The position numbers and the translations under genes are program-made. The notes below the pieces were generated by a model. It was given only the letters and a program-made list of their open reading frames with translations. It was not told the DNA's origin and searched no databases. From positions 1-64,000 of the forward strand of contig CANGHW010000012.1 in NCBI GenBank assembly GCA_947453695.1: a stretch of 64,000 nucleotides of DNA, written 5' to 3'. The stretch is from Opitutia bacterium. Lineage in GTDB: Bacteria; Verrucomicrobiota; Verrucomicrobiia; Opitutales; Opitutaceae. This document shows positions 52,080-61,474 of the stretch, piece after piece; position 1 is the stretch's first letter; every line of letters starts with the position of its first letter.

Positions 52080-55000
52080 TTACTTGGCGGCCGGGACGGC
52101 ATGAGCGAGCGAGGGTGCGGGAGTAGACGCGCGGACCTTGGAGTGGTCGCGAGCGATCAGCATATAAAACGCCGGGACTACATAGAGGGTGAAGACCGTG
52201 CCGACGGCCATACCGACGACGAGCACCCAACCAATGCTATTACGGGCGGCAGCGCCGGGGCCGGTCACGAAGATCAGCATCAAGTGACCGAACACGGTGG
52301 CCGCGGAGGTCATCAGCACGGGCCGCAGACGGGTGGCCGAGGCCCGGCGGATCGCATCGCGCTTGGCCACGCCCTCTTCCTGGAGGGTATTCGCAAACTC
52401 GACGATGAGGATGCCGTTCTTGGCGATCAGACCCACCAGGGTGATGAGACCGATCTGGGAATAGATGTTGAGGGACGTCTTCCAGAGGAAGATCGGCACC
52501 AAGGCGCCGACAATCGCCAACGGCACGGAGCCGAGCAAAATGATGAACGGATCGCGGAAGCTGTTAAACTGCGCGGCGAGCACGAGGAAGATCAGCAGCA
52601 CGGCGAGCACTGCGGCCTTCCACAAGGCGCCACCTTCGGTGCGGAGCTGACGTGACTGACCACCGTAATCGATCGAATAGCCGGGCGGGAGAATCTCGGC
52701 GGCCTTCGCCTCGAGTTTCTTCAGCGCGATGTCGATACTAGGACCGACGCCGGTGATCTTCACGGAATTGAGCTGCTGGAAGCGATTCAGCGAACGCGGC
52801 TGCACGGTGTGCTTGAGCGTCGCGATGGTGGAGAGCGGAATGAGCTGACCGCTGGGGCCGCGCACGTGGTAATCGAGCAACTGCTCGGCGTTGAGGCGCT
52901 GCCCACGCTCCACCTGCGGAATAACGCGATAACTGCGGCCATCGTTGACGAAACGATTGACGTAACCGCCACCCAGCATGGAACCGAGGTCGGCGGCGAC
53001 GGCGCTCAGGCTGAGTCCCATCGATGCGACCTTGTCCTTGTCGATCTCGATCTCGACCTGCGGGAGATCGAACTTCAGGTCGGCGTCGGCGAAATAAAAC
53101 GTCGGCGCAGCATTGGGTTCGTTGGCATCAGTATTGGCGTAGAGCACGAGCTGCTGTGCATAGTCCATCATCTCGCTGTGGTCCGCCGTGGAGCGGATCA
53201 CGAGTTCGATCGGGAACTGACCACCCGACGGCAAAGGCTCCGGGGTGGTGACGATCACATTGAGGCCGGCAACCGTGGCGGCAGGGCCCTGGAGCGCCTC
53301 CTGAATTTGAATCGAAGAGCGCTTGCGCTCCGACCACGGCTTCAAGATCACGCCGGAGAAGCCAAAGTTGGCACTCGTGAGCTGGAACGAGTTTTCGTAT
53401 TCCGAAATACTCGTGAAGATCTTCTGGACCTCGGCGGCGAAGAGCACGTTTTGGTCGATCGTCGACGTGGGTGAGGTCTGGAGAATACTGAAGACGACGC
53501 CCTGGTCCTCTTTCGGCGCGAGTTCACGTTGCGCGAACATGAAGAAGGGAACCAAGAGCAGCGTGAACAAAACGGCGGTCGTAATCGTGACCGGCACCCA
53601 GCCGAGGCTCGCGCCGACCATCCGCTCATAGCGGTCGCGCACGCGGTCGAAGACACGGTTAATTTTTCCGCTCAGACCCAGCGCCTCGCTATCGTGATTC
53701 TTCAAGAGGTAGGCGCTCATCATCGGGGAAAGCGTGAGGGCGACGAAGCCGGAAACGGCGACGGCACCGGCCAGCGTCATGGCAAACTCACGGAAGAGCG
53801 CGCCAGTCAGGCCGCCCTGGAAGGCGATGGGGGCGTAGACAGCGGCAAGGGTGATCGTCATCGAGATCACGGGGCCAACCAGTTCCCGGGCGCCCAAAAT
53901 GGCGGCCTCGACCGGGGCCTTGCCCTCACGGATGTGACGTTCGATGTTCTCGACGACGACGATGGCGTCGTCGACGACAATACCGACGGCGAGCACGATC
54001 GCGAGGAGCGTGAGCAGGTTGATGGTGAAGCCAAACGCGAGCATCAGCGTGAGCGCACCAACGAGCGACAGCGGCATCGCGACGATCGGAATGAGCACGG
54101 AACGCAGCGAGCCCATGAAAAGGAAGATGACCACCATGACGATGAGCAGGGTCTCGGTGAGCGTGCGCAGAATTTCCCGCAGCGCGTCGTCAATGTATTT
54201 GGTGCCATCGTAGGCGAGCTTCACGTTCAACCCCGCCGGCAGGGCGCGCTCGATCTCCGGCAGCGTATCGCGCACGCGCTTGATGACTTCGACGGTGCTC
54301 TCAGTCGGCAGCACCCAGATACCCATGAAGGTAGCGGTCTGGCCGCCAAACTTCACTTCCGTGCTATAGTCTTCCGCTCCGAGCACGACGTCCGCGACGT
54401 CCGCGAGACGGATGATCGTGCCATTGCGCTGCACGACGACGAGCCGCTTGAAATCATCGACGTTCTTGAGGTCGGTATTGGCTACGAGACTGACACTGAG
54501 CATCGAGCCCTTGGTCGAACCGACAGCGGCGAGCGCATTGTTGGTTTGGAGCGCGAGGCGAACATCCGACGGGCTGAGATTATGGGCCGCGAGGGCTTCC
54601 GGCTTCAACCACACGCGCATCGCAAACACCCGGCCACCGAGCACGTCTGCGCGCTGCACGCCCTTCACGGACGAGAGGCGCGGCTGCACCATGCGATTGA
54701 GATAGTCGGTGATCTGGTTTTGATCGAGCGAGTCCGAGTAGAAACTCAGGTAGGCGGAAGCGAACTGGCTGTCGGCCGTCTCGACGTTGATCGTCGGAGT
54801 CTCGGCCGAGGGCGGCAGCTCGTTGCGCACCTGATCGATCTTCGAACTAATCTGCGCGAGCGCAGCATTGGTATCATAGTTGAGGCGCAAGAAGACCTTG
54901 ATGGTGCTGACACCGGCACTGCTGGTGGACTCGATGTAGTCGATGCCATCGGCGCTGGAGATGACGCGCTCGAGCTGGGTGGTAATGTAACCGCGCACCG

Positions 55001-55181
55001 TATCGGCGCTGGCGCCGAAATAGATCGTGGTGACGTTGACGACCGCGCTGTCGCTGCGCGGATACTGGCGAGTGTTCAGCTTGGTGTAGGCGACGACGCC
55101 CACCACCAAGATGATGATGTTCACCACCAGCGCGATGACCGGCTTGCGGATGAACAAATCGGTGAAACTTTTGGATAACAT
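52080..55181 (-). CDS. RND multidrug efflux pump inner-membrane transporter (HAE1 type)
   Basis: A 1033-residue pump of the AcrB/MexB class. The N-terminal FIRKPVIALVVNIIILVVGVVAY is the first helix. TM4 carries the proton-relay aspartates in AVGIVVDDAIVVVENIERH. SGFVALTLSPMMSAYLL and a C-terminal VLLIFLVLAAQFNSFRDPFIILLG are also typical. The porter domain has the ADVLGGRVFAMRVWLKPEALAA segment. Length and motif order are complete. It lies between the adaptor and TolC genes, with drug or metabolite export as the likely job. Confidence 0.96.
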   Translation of the reverse strand: MLSKSFTDLFIRKPVIALVVNIIILVVGVVAYTKLNTRQYPRSDSAVVNVTTIYFGASADTVRGYITTQLERVISSADGIDYIESTSSAGVSTIKVFLRLNYDTNAALAQISSKIDQVRNELPPSAETPTINVETADSQFASAYLSFYSDSLDQNQITDYLNRMVQPRLSSVKGVQRADVLGGRVFAMRVWLKPEALAAHNLSPSDVRLALQTNNALAAVGSTKGSMLSVSLVANTDLKNVDDFKRLVVVQRNGTIIRLADVADVVLGAEDYSTEVKFGGQTATFMGIWVLPTESTVEVIKRVRDTLPEIERALPAGLNVKLAYDGTKYIDDALREILRTLTETLLIVMVVIFLFMGSLRSVLIPIVAMPLSLVGALTLMLAFGFTINLLTLLAIVLAVGIVVDDAIVVVENIERHIREGKAPVEAAILGARELVGPVISMTITLAAVYAPIAFQGGLTGALFREFAMTLAGAVAVSGFVALTLSPMMSAYLLKNHDSEALGLSGKINRVFDRVRDRYERMVGASLGWVPVTITTAVLFTLLLVPFFMFAQRELAPKEDQGVVFSILQTSPTSTIDQNVLFAAEVQKIFTSISEYENSFQLTSANFGFSGVILKPWSERKRSSIQIQEALQGPAATVAGLNVIVTTPEPLPSGGQFPIELVIRSTADHSEMMDYAQQLVLYANTDANEPNAAPTFYFADADLKFDLPQVEIEIDKDKVASMGLSLSAVAADLGSMLGGGYVNRFVNDGRSYRVIPQVERGQRLNAEQLLDYHVRGPSGQLIPLSTIATLKHTVQPRSLNRFQQLNSVKITGVGPSIDIALKKLEAKAAEILPPGYSIDYGGQSRQLRTEGGALWKAAVLAVLLIFLVLAAQFNSFRDPFIILLGSVPLAIVGALVPIFLWKTSLNIYSQIGLITLVGLIAKNGILIVEFANTLQEEGVAKRDAIRRASATRLRPVLMTSAATVFGHLMLIFVTGPGAAARNSIGWVLVVGMAVGTVFTLYVVPAFYMLIARDHSKVRASTPAPSLAHAVPAAK

Positions 55182-55215
55182 GGCAGTGGCCTCGATAGAG
55201 TGGCGACGCGGCCCG

Positions 55216-56334
55216 TTAGGTGTTGGCCGGCTTCGGCGTGGCGCTCGAAGTGGGCTGCACGGCGTTGTTCACCTGCACCGGAGCGCCATTGCGGAGCTTG
55301 AATACACCGGCGGTAACCACCTGCTCGCCGGGCTTGAGGCCCTCCTCGATGGCGACGAGGTCGCCGCGGGCGACGCCGAGCCGCACAATCTGTTGGCGGA
55401 CACCGAGGTATTCTTTGCCGTCCTTCCCTTTCATTTTCTCAATCACATAGACCGAGTTGCCATAGGGGGCGTAGGCGATCGCCGTGGCGGGCAACGCAAT
55501 CTGCGGCGCACCGGCCGGGAGGGCGACCTCGACCTGCACAAACATACCGGAACGAAGCTTCTCCTCGGGATTCGCCAGCACCGCTTGCACGGAAATATTG
55601 CGAGTGGAGGCATCGACCTCGGAATTGATGGCGCTAATCTTGCCTTCATACGGGCGGCCGGACGCATCCGCTGTAACGGAGATCTTTTGGCCAATGGAGA
55701 GCGCGCCGAGCTGCTGCTGCGGAATGCTGAAATTCACATAAATGGGGTCGAGCTTCTGGAGGGGCACCAACGCCCGGCCGCGGGCCACGAACTGGCCGAG
55801 ATTGACGAAGCGAATGCCGACGCGTCCATCAAACGGAGCCCGCACATGTTTCTTCTCAATCGTGGCCTTGAGCGCGGCGACGTTGGCGCCGGCCTGATTG
55901 AGCTGAGCGGTGGCGACATCGAACTCGGATTTGCTGATCGTCTGCTTGGCGACGAGCTCACTGGCCCGGTCGAATTGGAGCTTGGCCAGGGCGGCGCTGG
56001 CCTCAGCGGCGGCGAGTTGCGCCATCTCCACGGTCGTATCGAGGCCAATGAGGAGATCACCGGCCTTCACGAGCGCGCCACTATCAGCGGCGATCTTAAC
56101 AATCGTGCCGTCGGCATCCGCGGCGACGGTCACGCCCTCCACCGGGGCGAGGGTGCCAATGGCGCTGATGACCCGGTCCCACGTGACGGCCTTGGCCTCG
56201 GTGGAGGTCACGGCCATGGCCGGCATGACGTGTGGCATGGACGACAGCTCCTTGATCTGAGCGACCTTGACGGCGCCAAGGGCGAACACGACGACGGCGA
56301 ATCCGGCGAGGGCGATGATGAATTTCTTTAGCAT
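55216..56334 (-). CDS. RND efflux periplasmic adaptor (MFP)
   Basis: A 372-residue adaptor. A single N-terminal helix (FIIALAGFAVVVFALGAV) is followed by the lipoyl half (IGTLAPVEGVTVAADADGTIVKI). A short hairpin (AAAEASAALAKLQFDRASELVAK), the second lipoyl half (IEKKHVRAPFDGRVGIRFV) and beta-barrel and membrane-proximal domains come next. It feeds the RND pump 34 bp downstream. Its start follows the MarR stop by 49 bp. Confidence 0.95.
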   Translation of the reverse strand: MLKKFIIALAGFAVVVFALGAVKVAQIKELSSMPHVMPAMAVTSTEAKAVTWDRVISAIGTLAPVEGVTVAADADGTIVKIAADSGALVKAGDLLIGLDTTVEMAQLAAAEASAALAKLQFDRASELVAKQTISKSEFDVATAQLNQAGANVAALKATIEKKHVRAPFDGRVGIRFVNLGQFVARGRALVPLQKLDPIYVNFSIPQQQLGALSIGQKISVTADASGRPYEGKISAINSEVDASTRNISVQAVLANPEEKLRSGMFVQVEVALPAGAPQIALPATAIAYAPYGNSVYVIEKMKGKDGKEYLGVRQQIVRLGVARGDLVAIEEGLKPGEQVVTAGVFKLRNGAPVQVNNAVQPTSSATPKPANT

Positions 56335-56383
56335 GGCGATACGTGGTGTAGTGGGTGTCAGGACTAAACGATGGCAGTGAAAG

Positions 56384-56977
56384 TCAAATCACGCGGACGG
56401 AGACCGGCGGCGCCGCCTCCGGGGCAGTCATCATGGTGCTCGCCTGCGTGGAAATCTTGTTGAGGAGGCGCACCAGCGTCTTCCGCTCCGATTCGGTGAG
56501 CACGCTCATGAGCTTCGACGTGACGCGAAAATGATCGGGCAAAAAATTACGAAGAAAGTCTTCGGCCTTGGGGGTGAGGCGAACCGACATCATCCGGCGA
56601 TCAACCGGATCGGGCTCGCGTCGCACGAAGCCATCGCGTTCCAGCGTGTCGATGAGGCCAGTCATGGTCGCGCGCGTCACTCCGGCACCTTCAGCGAGCT
56701 CGGCCGGGGTGCGAGGTCCGGGAGTGCACGCATCAGCCCCCATCAAGGTGGCGGCGCGAGGCTGGACGCTCCGCCACAGTAACATCAGCACACAAAAACG
56801 CCCCTGCGTAATCCCGGCTTCGTGCAAATGGCGCTCCGAGACCCCAAAGGCATCGTCACCCGCACGCAAGAGATGCAGATAAGCCTCCGCCGCCGACGGA
56901 TCGAGGTCGGGAAACTCCTTGGCGGATTCGAGTAAACACTCGTAGCGAGGGAGATCTTTAAGGAGGAGATTGGGCAT
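56384..56977 (-). CDS. MarR-family regulator of RND operon
   Basis: 197 residues, longer than usual MarR because of an N-terminal extension of about 45 residues. The DNA-binding region is TPAELAEGAGVTRATMTGLIDTLERDGFVRREPDPVDRRMMSVRLT, and EAGITQGRFCVLMLLW precedes it. As first gene of marR-adaptor-pump-channel it presumably represses the operon. The palindrome at 57004-57017 is the likely target. Confidence 0.92.
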   Translation of the reverse strand: MPNLLLKDLPRYECLLESAKEFPDLDPSAAEAYLHLLRAGDDAFGVSERHLHEAGITQGRFCVLMLLWRSVQPRAATLMGADACTPGPRTPAELAEGAGVTRATMTGLIDTLERDGFVRREPDPVDRRMMSVRLTPKAEDFLRNFLPDHFRVTSKLMSVLTESERKTLVRLLNKISTQASTMMTAPEAAPPVSVRVI

Positions 56978-57003
56978 GCCCGAAAAAGGTAAGGAGGCAG
57001 ATA

Positions 57004-57017
57004 GTTAGGCGGCTAAC
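57004..57017 (-). promoter_or_regulatory. Candidate MarR operator of RND operon
   Basis: GTTAG-GCGG-CTAAC, inverted repeat with 5-bp arms and a 4-bp spacer, 27 bp upstream of the regulator start. A matching half site GGCGGCTAA recurs at 57083-57091, perhaps a second partial operator. TTAG/CTAA palindromes are common MarR targets. Confidence 0.6.
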
Positions 57018-57099
57018 GAGAAAAGCAAGCGCTGAGCCGGCGTTCGCGCACAAAAGTAACCGCACATAATGAGACAACGCATGGCGGCTAATCAGGCCG

Positions 57100-57127
57100 A
57101 AAAAAGGCCCGCCGGGGAGGCGGGCCT
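57100..57127 (-). terminator. Rho-independent terminator of tkt
   Basis: Stem AGGCCCGCC / GGCGGGCCT (57105-57113 with 57119-57127). On the minus strand it is followed by six T residues. It lies about 60 bp past the transketolase stop. Confidence 0.9.
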
Positions 57128-57187
57128 GAAAACATTTGCGGAGTGCGAACCAGCGGCACGTAAACCATGCCGCCGTCTCCGGAAACC

Positions 57188-59176
57188 TTAGAGCGACTGT
57201 GTTGCGGCTACCACGGCTTCGACCGTGACCCCAAGCTCCTTGAATATGGTGGGCGCGGGCGCACTCAACCCAAAGCGATCGATACCGACGACCTTGCCAT
57301 CAAGGCCGACGTATTTGTGCCACAAGACAGTGACACCGGCCTCGACGGCGACGCGTTTACGGCATCCAGACGGAAGCACGCTCTCGCGATACTCGGAAGA
57401 TTGCCGGTCAAAGCGCGAGGTGCAGGGTAGCGACACCACGCGGACACCAGCGCCAAGCACCTTGGCGGCCGCGATCGCGAGTTGGAGTTCACTTCCCGTG
57501 GCAATGAGGATGTGGGACAGCACCGCGGTTTCCTTGACGGCGATGTAGCCGCCCTTGATCGCGCCTTCGCGCCGGGTCTGAACTGGGATTTCGTTGAGCG
57601 TCGGCAGATTCTGACGGGTGAGCGCCAGGAGTGTCGGGCCATCAACGCGTTCGAGCGCCGCGGCAAACGCCCCGGCAGTTTCCTCCGGATCGGCCGGACG
57701 AATCACGTCGAGATTTGGAATTACGCGCAGGCCGGAGACAGTTTCCACCGGCTGGTGCGTCGGGCCGTCTTCGCCGACGCCAATCGAATCGTGCGTGTAG
57801 ATGTAAACAACCGGAAGCTTGGCGAGCGCCGCGATGCGCATCGAGGGACGCGAATAATCGGCGAATACGAGAAAGGTCGCGATGCTGGGACGGAAGAGGC
57901 CGTCGTAAGCCACGCCATTGGCAATGGCAGCCATACCGTGTTCGCGGATACCAAAGCGGATATTGCGGCCAGACCGGTTGGTGTCGTCGAAATCCTTGTC
58001 GGCTGCGATGTAGTTGAGGGTGGAACCGTAAAGATCGGCGCTGCCTCCGAGGAGCAGCGGTAGCGCGGCAGCGATCGGCTGGAGCACGTCCCGACCGGCA
58101 GCGCGGGTGGCGAGCTTGGCATCGGCCGCGAAAGGCGGGATTTTCTCGAGCAGCGCGGCGGCCGTGGGCGCCGTGGCTGCGGAATCCAGGAGCGCCGCCT
58201 TCTCCGGGTTGGCTTCGCGCCACGCCTTGTAGGTCTTGTGCCATTTGTTGCACGCGCGCACCAAACGCTGTTTGTTGCCCTCGAAATAGGCGCGCACGTC
58301 GTCGCTGACAAAGAAGTGCTGGTCAGCAGGCAGGCCGAGGGAAGCCCGGGCGGTCTCGGAGAACTTCGCTCCGCCTTCGCCGTGGCCCTTGGCCGTGCCT
58401 TGCACCTCGGCAATGCCTTTACCGATGATGGTCTTGGCGATGATGAGCTGGGGTTTGCCCGACTTCGTCTTTTTCGCCTTAATGAAGGCCTTCAAGAAGG
58501 CGTTCATGTCGTGACCATCGACCGTCTGCACTTCCCAACCAATGGACTTGTAGCGGGCGGCGGCATTCTCGCTCTGGGTCTTCGCGGCCATCGCGTCGAG
58601 CGTGACGTCGTTCGAGTCGTAAATCAAAATTAGATTATCGAGCTTCTGGTGACCCGCAAAGGCCGAGGCCTCCATCGCGACGCCTTCCTGCACACAGCCA
58701 TCGCCAGCGAGAGCGACGACATGATAATCGAAGATCGTGTGTTCGGCGGTGTTGAAACGCGCCTCCGCCATTTTGCCGGCGAGGGCCATACCGACGGCGT
58801 TGCCGATGCCCTGGCCGAGAGGACCAGTGGTCGCTTCGACACCGGGAGTCTCATGAAACTCCGGATGACCGGGAGTAATACTGTGCAGCGACCGAAACTT
58901 CTTCACCTGCTCAAGCGAGACATCGTAACCGCTCAGGTGCAGCCACGCGTAGAGAAACATGGAGCCATGACCACCGGAGAGCACGAAGCGATCGCGGTTC
59001 TTCCATTGGGGGCTGGCCGGATTGAGCGAAAGCGCGTGGCCGAAAAGGACGGCACCGATCTCGGCGCAGCCGAGCGGTAGGCCAAGGTGGCCGGAGGAGC
59101 AGGCGTGCACGGCATCGATGGCGAGTCCGCGGGCCTGATTGGCTGCTTTAGCGAGGAGGAGCGTCTGGAGCGTCAT
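57188..59176 (-). CDS. tkt: Transketolase
   Basis: A 662-residue thiamine diphosphate enzyme of the pentose phosphate pathway, moving two-carbon units between sugar phosphates. The N-terminal part shows [18 protein letters not shown] and [14 protein letters not shown]. The ThDP motif begins at GDGCVQEG and ends at YDSNDVTLD. The pyrimidine-domain segment [15 protein letters not shown] with the conserved Glu lies near residue 410. [16 protein letters not shown] follows near residue 465. Length matches bacterial Tkt. It stands alone with its own terminator. Confidence 0.97.
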   Translation of the reverse strand: MTLQTLLLAKAANQARGLAIDAVHACSSGHLGLPLGCAEIGAVLFGHALSLNPASPQWKNRDRFVLSGGHGSMFLYAWLHLSGYDVSLEQVKKFRSLHSITPGHPEFHETPGVEATTGPLGQGIGNAVGMALAGKMAEARFNTAEHTIFDYHVVALAGDGCVQEGVAMEASAFAGHQKLDNLILIYDSNDVTLDAMAAKTQSENAAARYKSIGWEVQTVDGHDMNAFLKAFIKAKKTKSGKPQLIIAKTIIGKGIAEVQGTAKGHGEGGAKFSETARASLGLPADQHFFVSDDVRAYFEGNKQRLVRACNKWHKTYKAWREANPEKAALLDSAATAPTAAALLEKIPPFAADAKLATRAAGRDVLQPIAAALPLLLGGSADLYGSTLNYIAADKDFDDTNRSGRNIRFGIREHGMAAIANGVAYDGLFRPSIATFLVFADYSRPSMRIAALAKLPVVYIYTHDSIGVGEDGPTHQPVETVSGLRVIPNLDVIRPADPEETAGAFAAALERVDGPTLLALTRQNLPTLNEIPVQTRREGAIKGGYIAVKETAVLSHILIATGSELQLAIAAAKVLGAGVRVVSLPCTSRFDRQSSEYRESVLPSGCRKRVAVEAGVTVLWHKYVGLDGKVVGIDRFGLSAPAPTIFKELGVTVEAVVAATQSL

Positions 59177-59255
59177 GGTGTTTTGAAAAATCTTGTCAGT
59201 AGTAGAGAGCGCATGCGCGTCGGGGAAGCAGATTTTCAGCTCATGACGGACATGA

Positions 59256-59285
59256 AAAAAGCGAGCCCGTGTCCGGGCTCGCTTT
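59256..59285 (-). terminator. Rho-independent terminator of trmD-rplS
   Basis: Perfect 12-bp stem AAAGCGAGCCCG / CGGGCTCGCTTT (59258-59269 with 59274-59285), loop TGTC. On the minus strand a T-rich tail follows. It lies 26 bp past the rplS stop. Confidence 0.93.
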
Positions 59286-59310
59286 GGAAATCAATCTATT
59301 GGGCGCTTGC

Positions 59311-59715
59311 TTAGCTGGCAGCGGGAGCAGCCGCAGCTGCCGCCTTCTCCGCGTGGATCTCTGCGGCGCGATCCTTGACCTGCACGGCGACCGCGGCCTT
59401 GCCGGTGCGGTTGCGGAGGTAGTAAAGGCGGGCCTTCATGTTCTCGGACTCGCGCTCAACCTCGACTTTGTCGATATTGGGGGAGTTGACCGGAAATACG
59501 CGCTCGACGCCCTCACCGTAGCTGATGCGGCGAACCGTGAAGGTTTCGTGGATGCCATGTCCTTTGCGGGCGATGACGATGCCAGAGTAGATCTGAACAC
59601 GCTCCTTGTCACCTTCGCGGACCTTCGTGTGCACGCGCACGCCGTCGCCGACTTTGAACGGCGTGATATCTTTTTTCACCTGAGCAGCGGTGATTTCGGT
59701 AATGATCGGGTTCAT
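59311..59715 (-). CDS. rplS: 50S ribosomal protein L19
   Basis: 134 residues from the ATG at 59715 (MNPIITEITAAQVKKDI); the frame above it overlaps trmD. FKVGDGVRVHTKVREGDKERVQIYSGIVIAR and SPNIDKVEVERESENMKARLYYLR are L19 signatures. An Ala-rich tail of about 25 residues extends beyond the usual 115. L19 lies at the 30S-50S interface. It follows trmD by 7 bp. Confidence 0.97.
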   Translation of the reverse strand: MNPIITEITAAQVKKDITPFKVGDGVRVHTKVREGDKERVQIYSGIVIARKGHGIHETFTVRRISYGEGVERVFPVNSPNIDKVEVERESENMKARLYYLRNRTGKAAVAVQVKDRAAEIHAEKAAAAAAPAAS

Positions 59716-59722
59716 GGCTGAG

Positions 59723-60397
59723 TTATTTGAGTAAATCGGGTCGGACTGTGCGGGTCTTTTCCAGTTGTCGCGCGTGCCGCCACTTTTCGATTTCAGCATG
59801 ATTTCCAGAGAGCAGAACCTCTGGAACGGACATGCCGCGGAATTCGGCGGGACGCGTGTATTGAGGAAAGTCGAGCAACTTGTTGGTGAAGGATTCGTGC
59901 GTCAATGACTTTTCCTCGCCGAGCACACCAGGAATGAAACGAGCCAAGGCATCAATCACCACGGCGGCCGCCAAAGTGCCGTTTGTCAGCACATAATCAC
60001 CGATACTGATCTCCTGATCAATCACGCCATCCCGGATGCGCTGATCGATCCCTTCATAATGTCCACTCAGCATAACGAGGTGCTGCTGTTGCGACAGCTC
60101 GTGCGCCAGTGCGGGAGAAAGCGGAGTTCCGTCTGGCGTGAGATAGATTCGGCGGCAGCCCGGTGTCTGCAGTTGCTCAATCGCCGCAAACACCGGCTCG
60201 GGCGTCATAACCATGCCCGCTCCGCCACCAAAGGGTCGATCGTCCGCCCGGCGATGCTTGTCGGTCGACCAAGCGCGCACATCGTGCACTTTAACCGCGA
60301 GATGTCCGGCCGTGATGCCCTTCCCTAAAATACTCTCAGCCAGGAATCCGTCGAGCATCCGCGGAAACAGCGTCAGGACATCGATGCTGAGTGACAT
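59723..60397 (-). CDS. trmD: tRNA (guanine-N1)-methyltransferase
   Basis: A 224-residue SPOUT methyltransferase that makes m1G37 in tRNAs. RPFGGGAGMVMTPEP, LLSGHYEGIDQRI and the SAM-binding knot around YVLTNGTLAAAVVIDALARFIPG are diagnostic. DFPQYTRPAEFRGMSVPEVLLSGNH is the C-terminal catalytic segment with the Asp/Arg. It is encoded between rpsP and rplS as usual, but rimM is missing from between rpsP and trmD. Confidence 0.97.
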   Translation of the reverse strand: MSLSIDVLTLFPRMLDGFLAESILGKGITAGHLAVKVHDVRAWSTDKHRRADDRPFGGGAGMVMTPEPVFAAIEQLQTPGCRRIYLTPDGTPLSPALAHELSQQQHLVMLSGHYEGIDQRIRDGVIDQEISIGDYVLTNGTLAAAVVIDALARFIPGVLGEEKSLTHESFTNKLLDFPQYTRPAEFRGMSVPEVLLSGNHAEIEKWRHARQLEKTRTVRPDLLK

Positions 60398-60452
60398 GGC
60401 GACTTGATGACTAAGAATTAGAACGAGTTCCCTGCACTTGGCCGCAGTTAAA

Positions 60453-60488
60453 ACAAAAATCGCCCAAACCGTGGCCGGTTGGGCGATT
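60453..60488 (-). terminator. Hairpin/terminator between rpsP and trmD
   Basis: Stem AATCGCCCAAACCG / CGGTTGGGCGATT with one bulged base. The minus-strand reading ends in TTTTTGTTTT. It would end or attenuate the rpsP transcript before trmD. Confidence 0.85.
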
Positions 60489-60511
60489 AGCGCGAAAAAC
60501 TCGCTATGAAA

Positions 60512-60784
60512 TTAGCTGGCAGCCACTGGAGCCGCGGCCTGAGCCGTGCGGCGGGCCTTCTTGATCATGGCGTGCATCGTGTTGGTCGGAACTGCACCCT
60601 TGCTGATCCAGTAATCGACGCGGTCGAGCTTGAGATTGATGGGGTTACCCTTGGTCTTGGGGGTATAGGTGCCGAGGTTTTCGACGGGGTCGCCATCGCG
60701 ACGCGAACGGGCCTCGGCGACAACCACACGATAGAGGGGTTGATGCACAGAGCCAACCTTGGTGAGACGAATTTTGAGAGCCAT
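60512..60784 (-). CDS. rpsP: 30S ribosomal protein S16
   Basis: A 90-residue S16. The N-terminus MALKIRLTKVGSVHQPLYRVVVAEARSRRDGDPVENLGTY is the family signature, and VDYWISKGAVPTNTMHAMIKKA follows. S16 binds 16S rRNA early in 30S assembly. It heads the rpsP-trmD-rplS group and has its own terminator. Confidence 0.97.
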   Translation of the reverse strand: MALKIRLTKVGSVHQPLYRVVVAEARSRRDGDPVENLGTYTPKTKGNPINLKLDRVDYWISKGAVPTNTMHAMIKKARRTAQAAAPVAAS

Positions 60785-61000
60785 GACAGATGTTTTGCGG
60801 AGCGTTTCTTGCTTGGAAAAGCTGACGACATCACCGGCGCGCTATCTGGCTGTCAAGTCCCGACTCTGCCCCTATCCGCACAAAACTAACAAAACCGCCC
60901 GGCAGTCGGCGCTCAACCATTACGTTTAGGATCAAACCCTGCCCAAATTGGTTTGTAGGATTGCACTGCCCCACGCCGGTCATACTAAGTCCGTCTTTAA

Positions 61001-61195
61001 ATGGACGAGTCAGCAGACCCCATCGTCATCCCCATTTGGTTTTGGCTGATTTGCGCGATCGTCGCAGCCGGTATCGTGTTTTTGCTCCTCCGGAAGCCCC
61101 GAAGCTCCCGTAAACGCCACCATCGACATCATCGCAGCCGACGCCACCACTCGAAGCGGAGCAGCAGCGGGGGTGACATATTTGAAAAGCATTAG
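61001..61195 (+). CDS. Small membrane protein with basic His/Arg-rich tail (hypothetical)
   Basis: A 64-residue frame: an acidic N-terminus, one hydrophobic helix (IWFWLICAIVAAGIVFLLL, residues 13-31) and a tail dense in Arg, Lys and His ending GGDIFEKH. The positive-inside rule predicts a cytosolic C-terminus. It lies 216 bp upstream of the rpsP start in divergent orientation. No ribosome binding site is clear and no family is recognised, so it could be a chance frame. Confidence 0.35.
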   Translation: MDESADPIVIPIWFWLICAIVAAGIVFLLLRKPRSSRKRHHRHHRSRRHHSKRSSSGGDIFEKH

Positions 61196-61474
61196 GCTTC
61201 ACGCTCAAATCCCCCCTCTTTTAGATACCTCACCTGTCTTTGTTTTCGCCTCACCACCCTAAGAATCCCCCCGGAGCACTAGCTACCACCAAAACCCGAA
61301 ATGGTGAACGATTTCACCGATATCAGGGTTGAGCTTCACAAACTTTAGCTCGCGCAATCATCGGACTAACTTTCTGTCAGCGCCCCGCTACCCCACCCTC
61401 CCCCGCTCGTCAGGCCACTCCTGTGGCCAGACGATTCTTCTGTATACTACTACCCCGTAAATTTTGACCGAATC
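61196..61474 (+). promoter_or_regulatory. Upstream region of TonB-dependent receptor gene
   Basis: A TATACT at 61443-61448 is a good -10 hexamer 26 bp before the ATG. No clear -35 was found at 16-18 bp. An inverted repeat GGCCAC-TCCT-GTGGCC at 61413-61428 covers the expected -35 zone and may be an operator. Nothing else is recognisable in this 279-bp stretch. Confidence 0.45.

Noticed and set aside
53529-55178. 549-codon plus-strand frame opposite the RND pump
   Set aside because: Shadow; the minus strand encodes a complete HAE1 pump.
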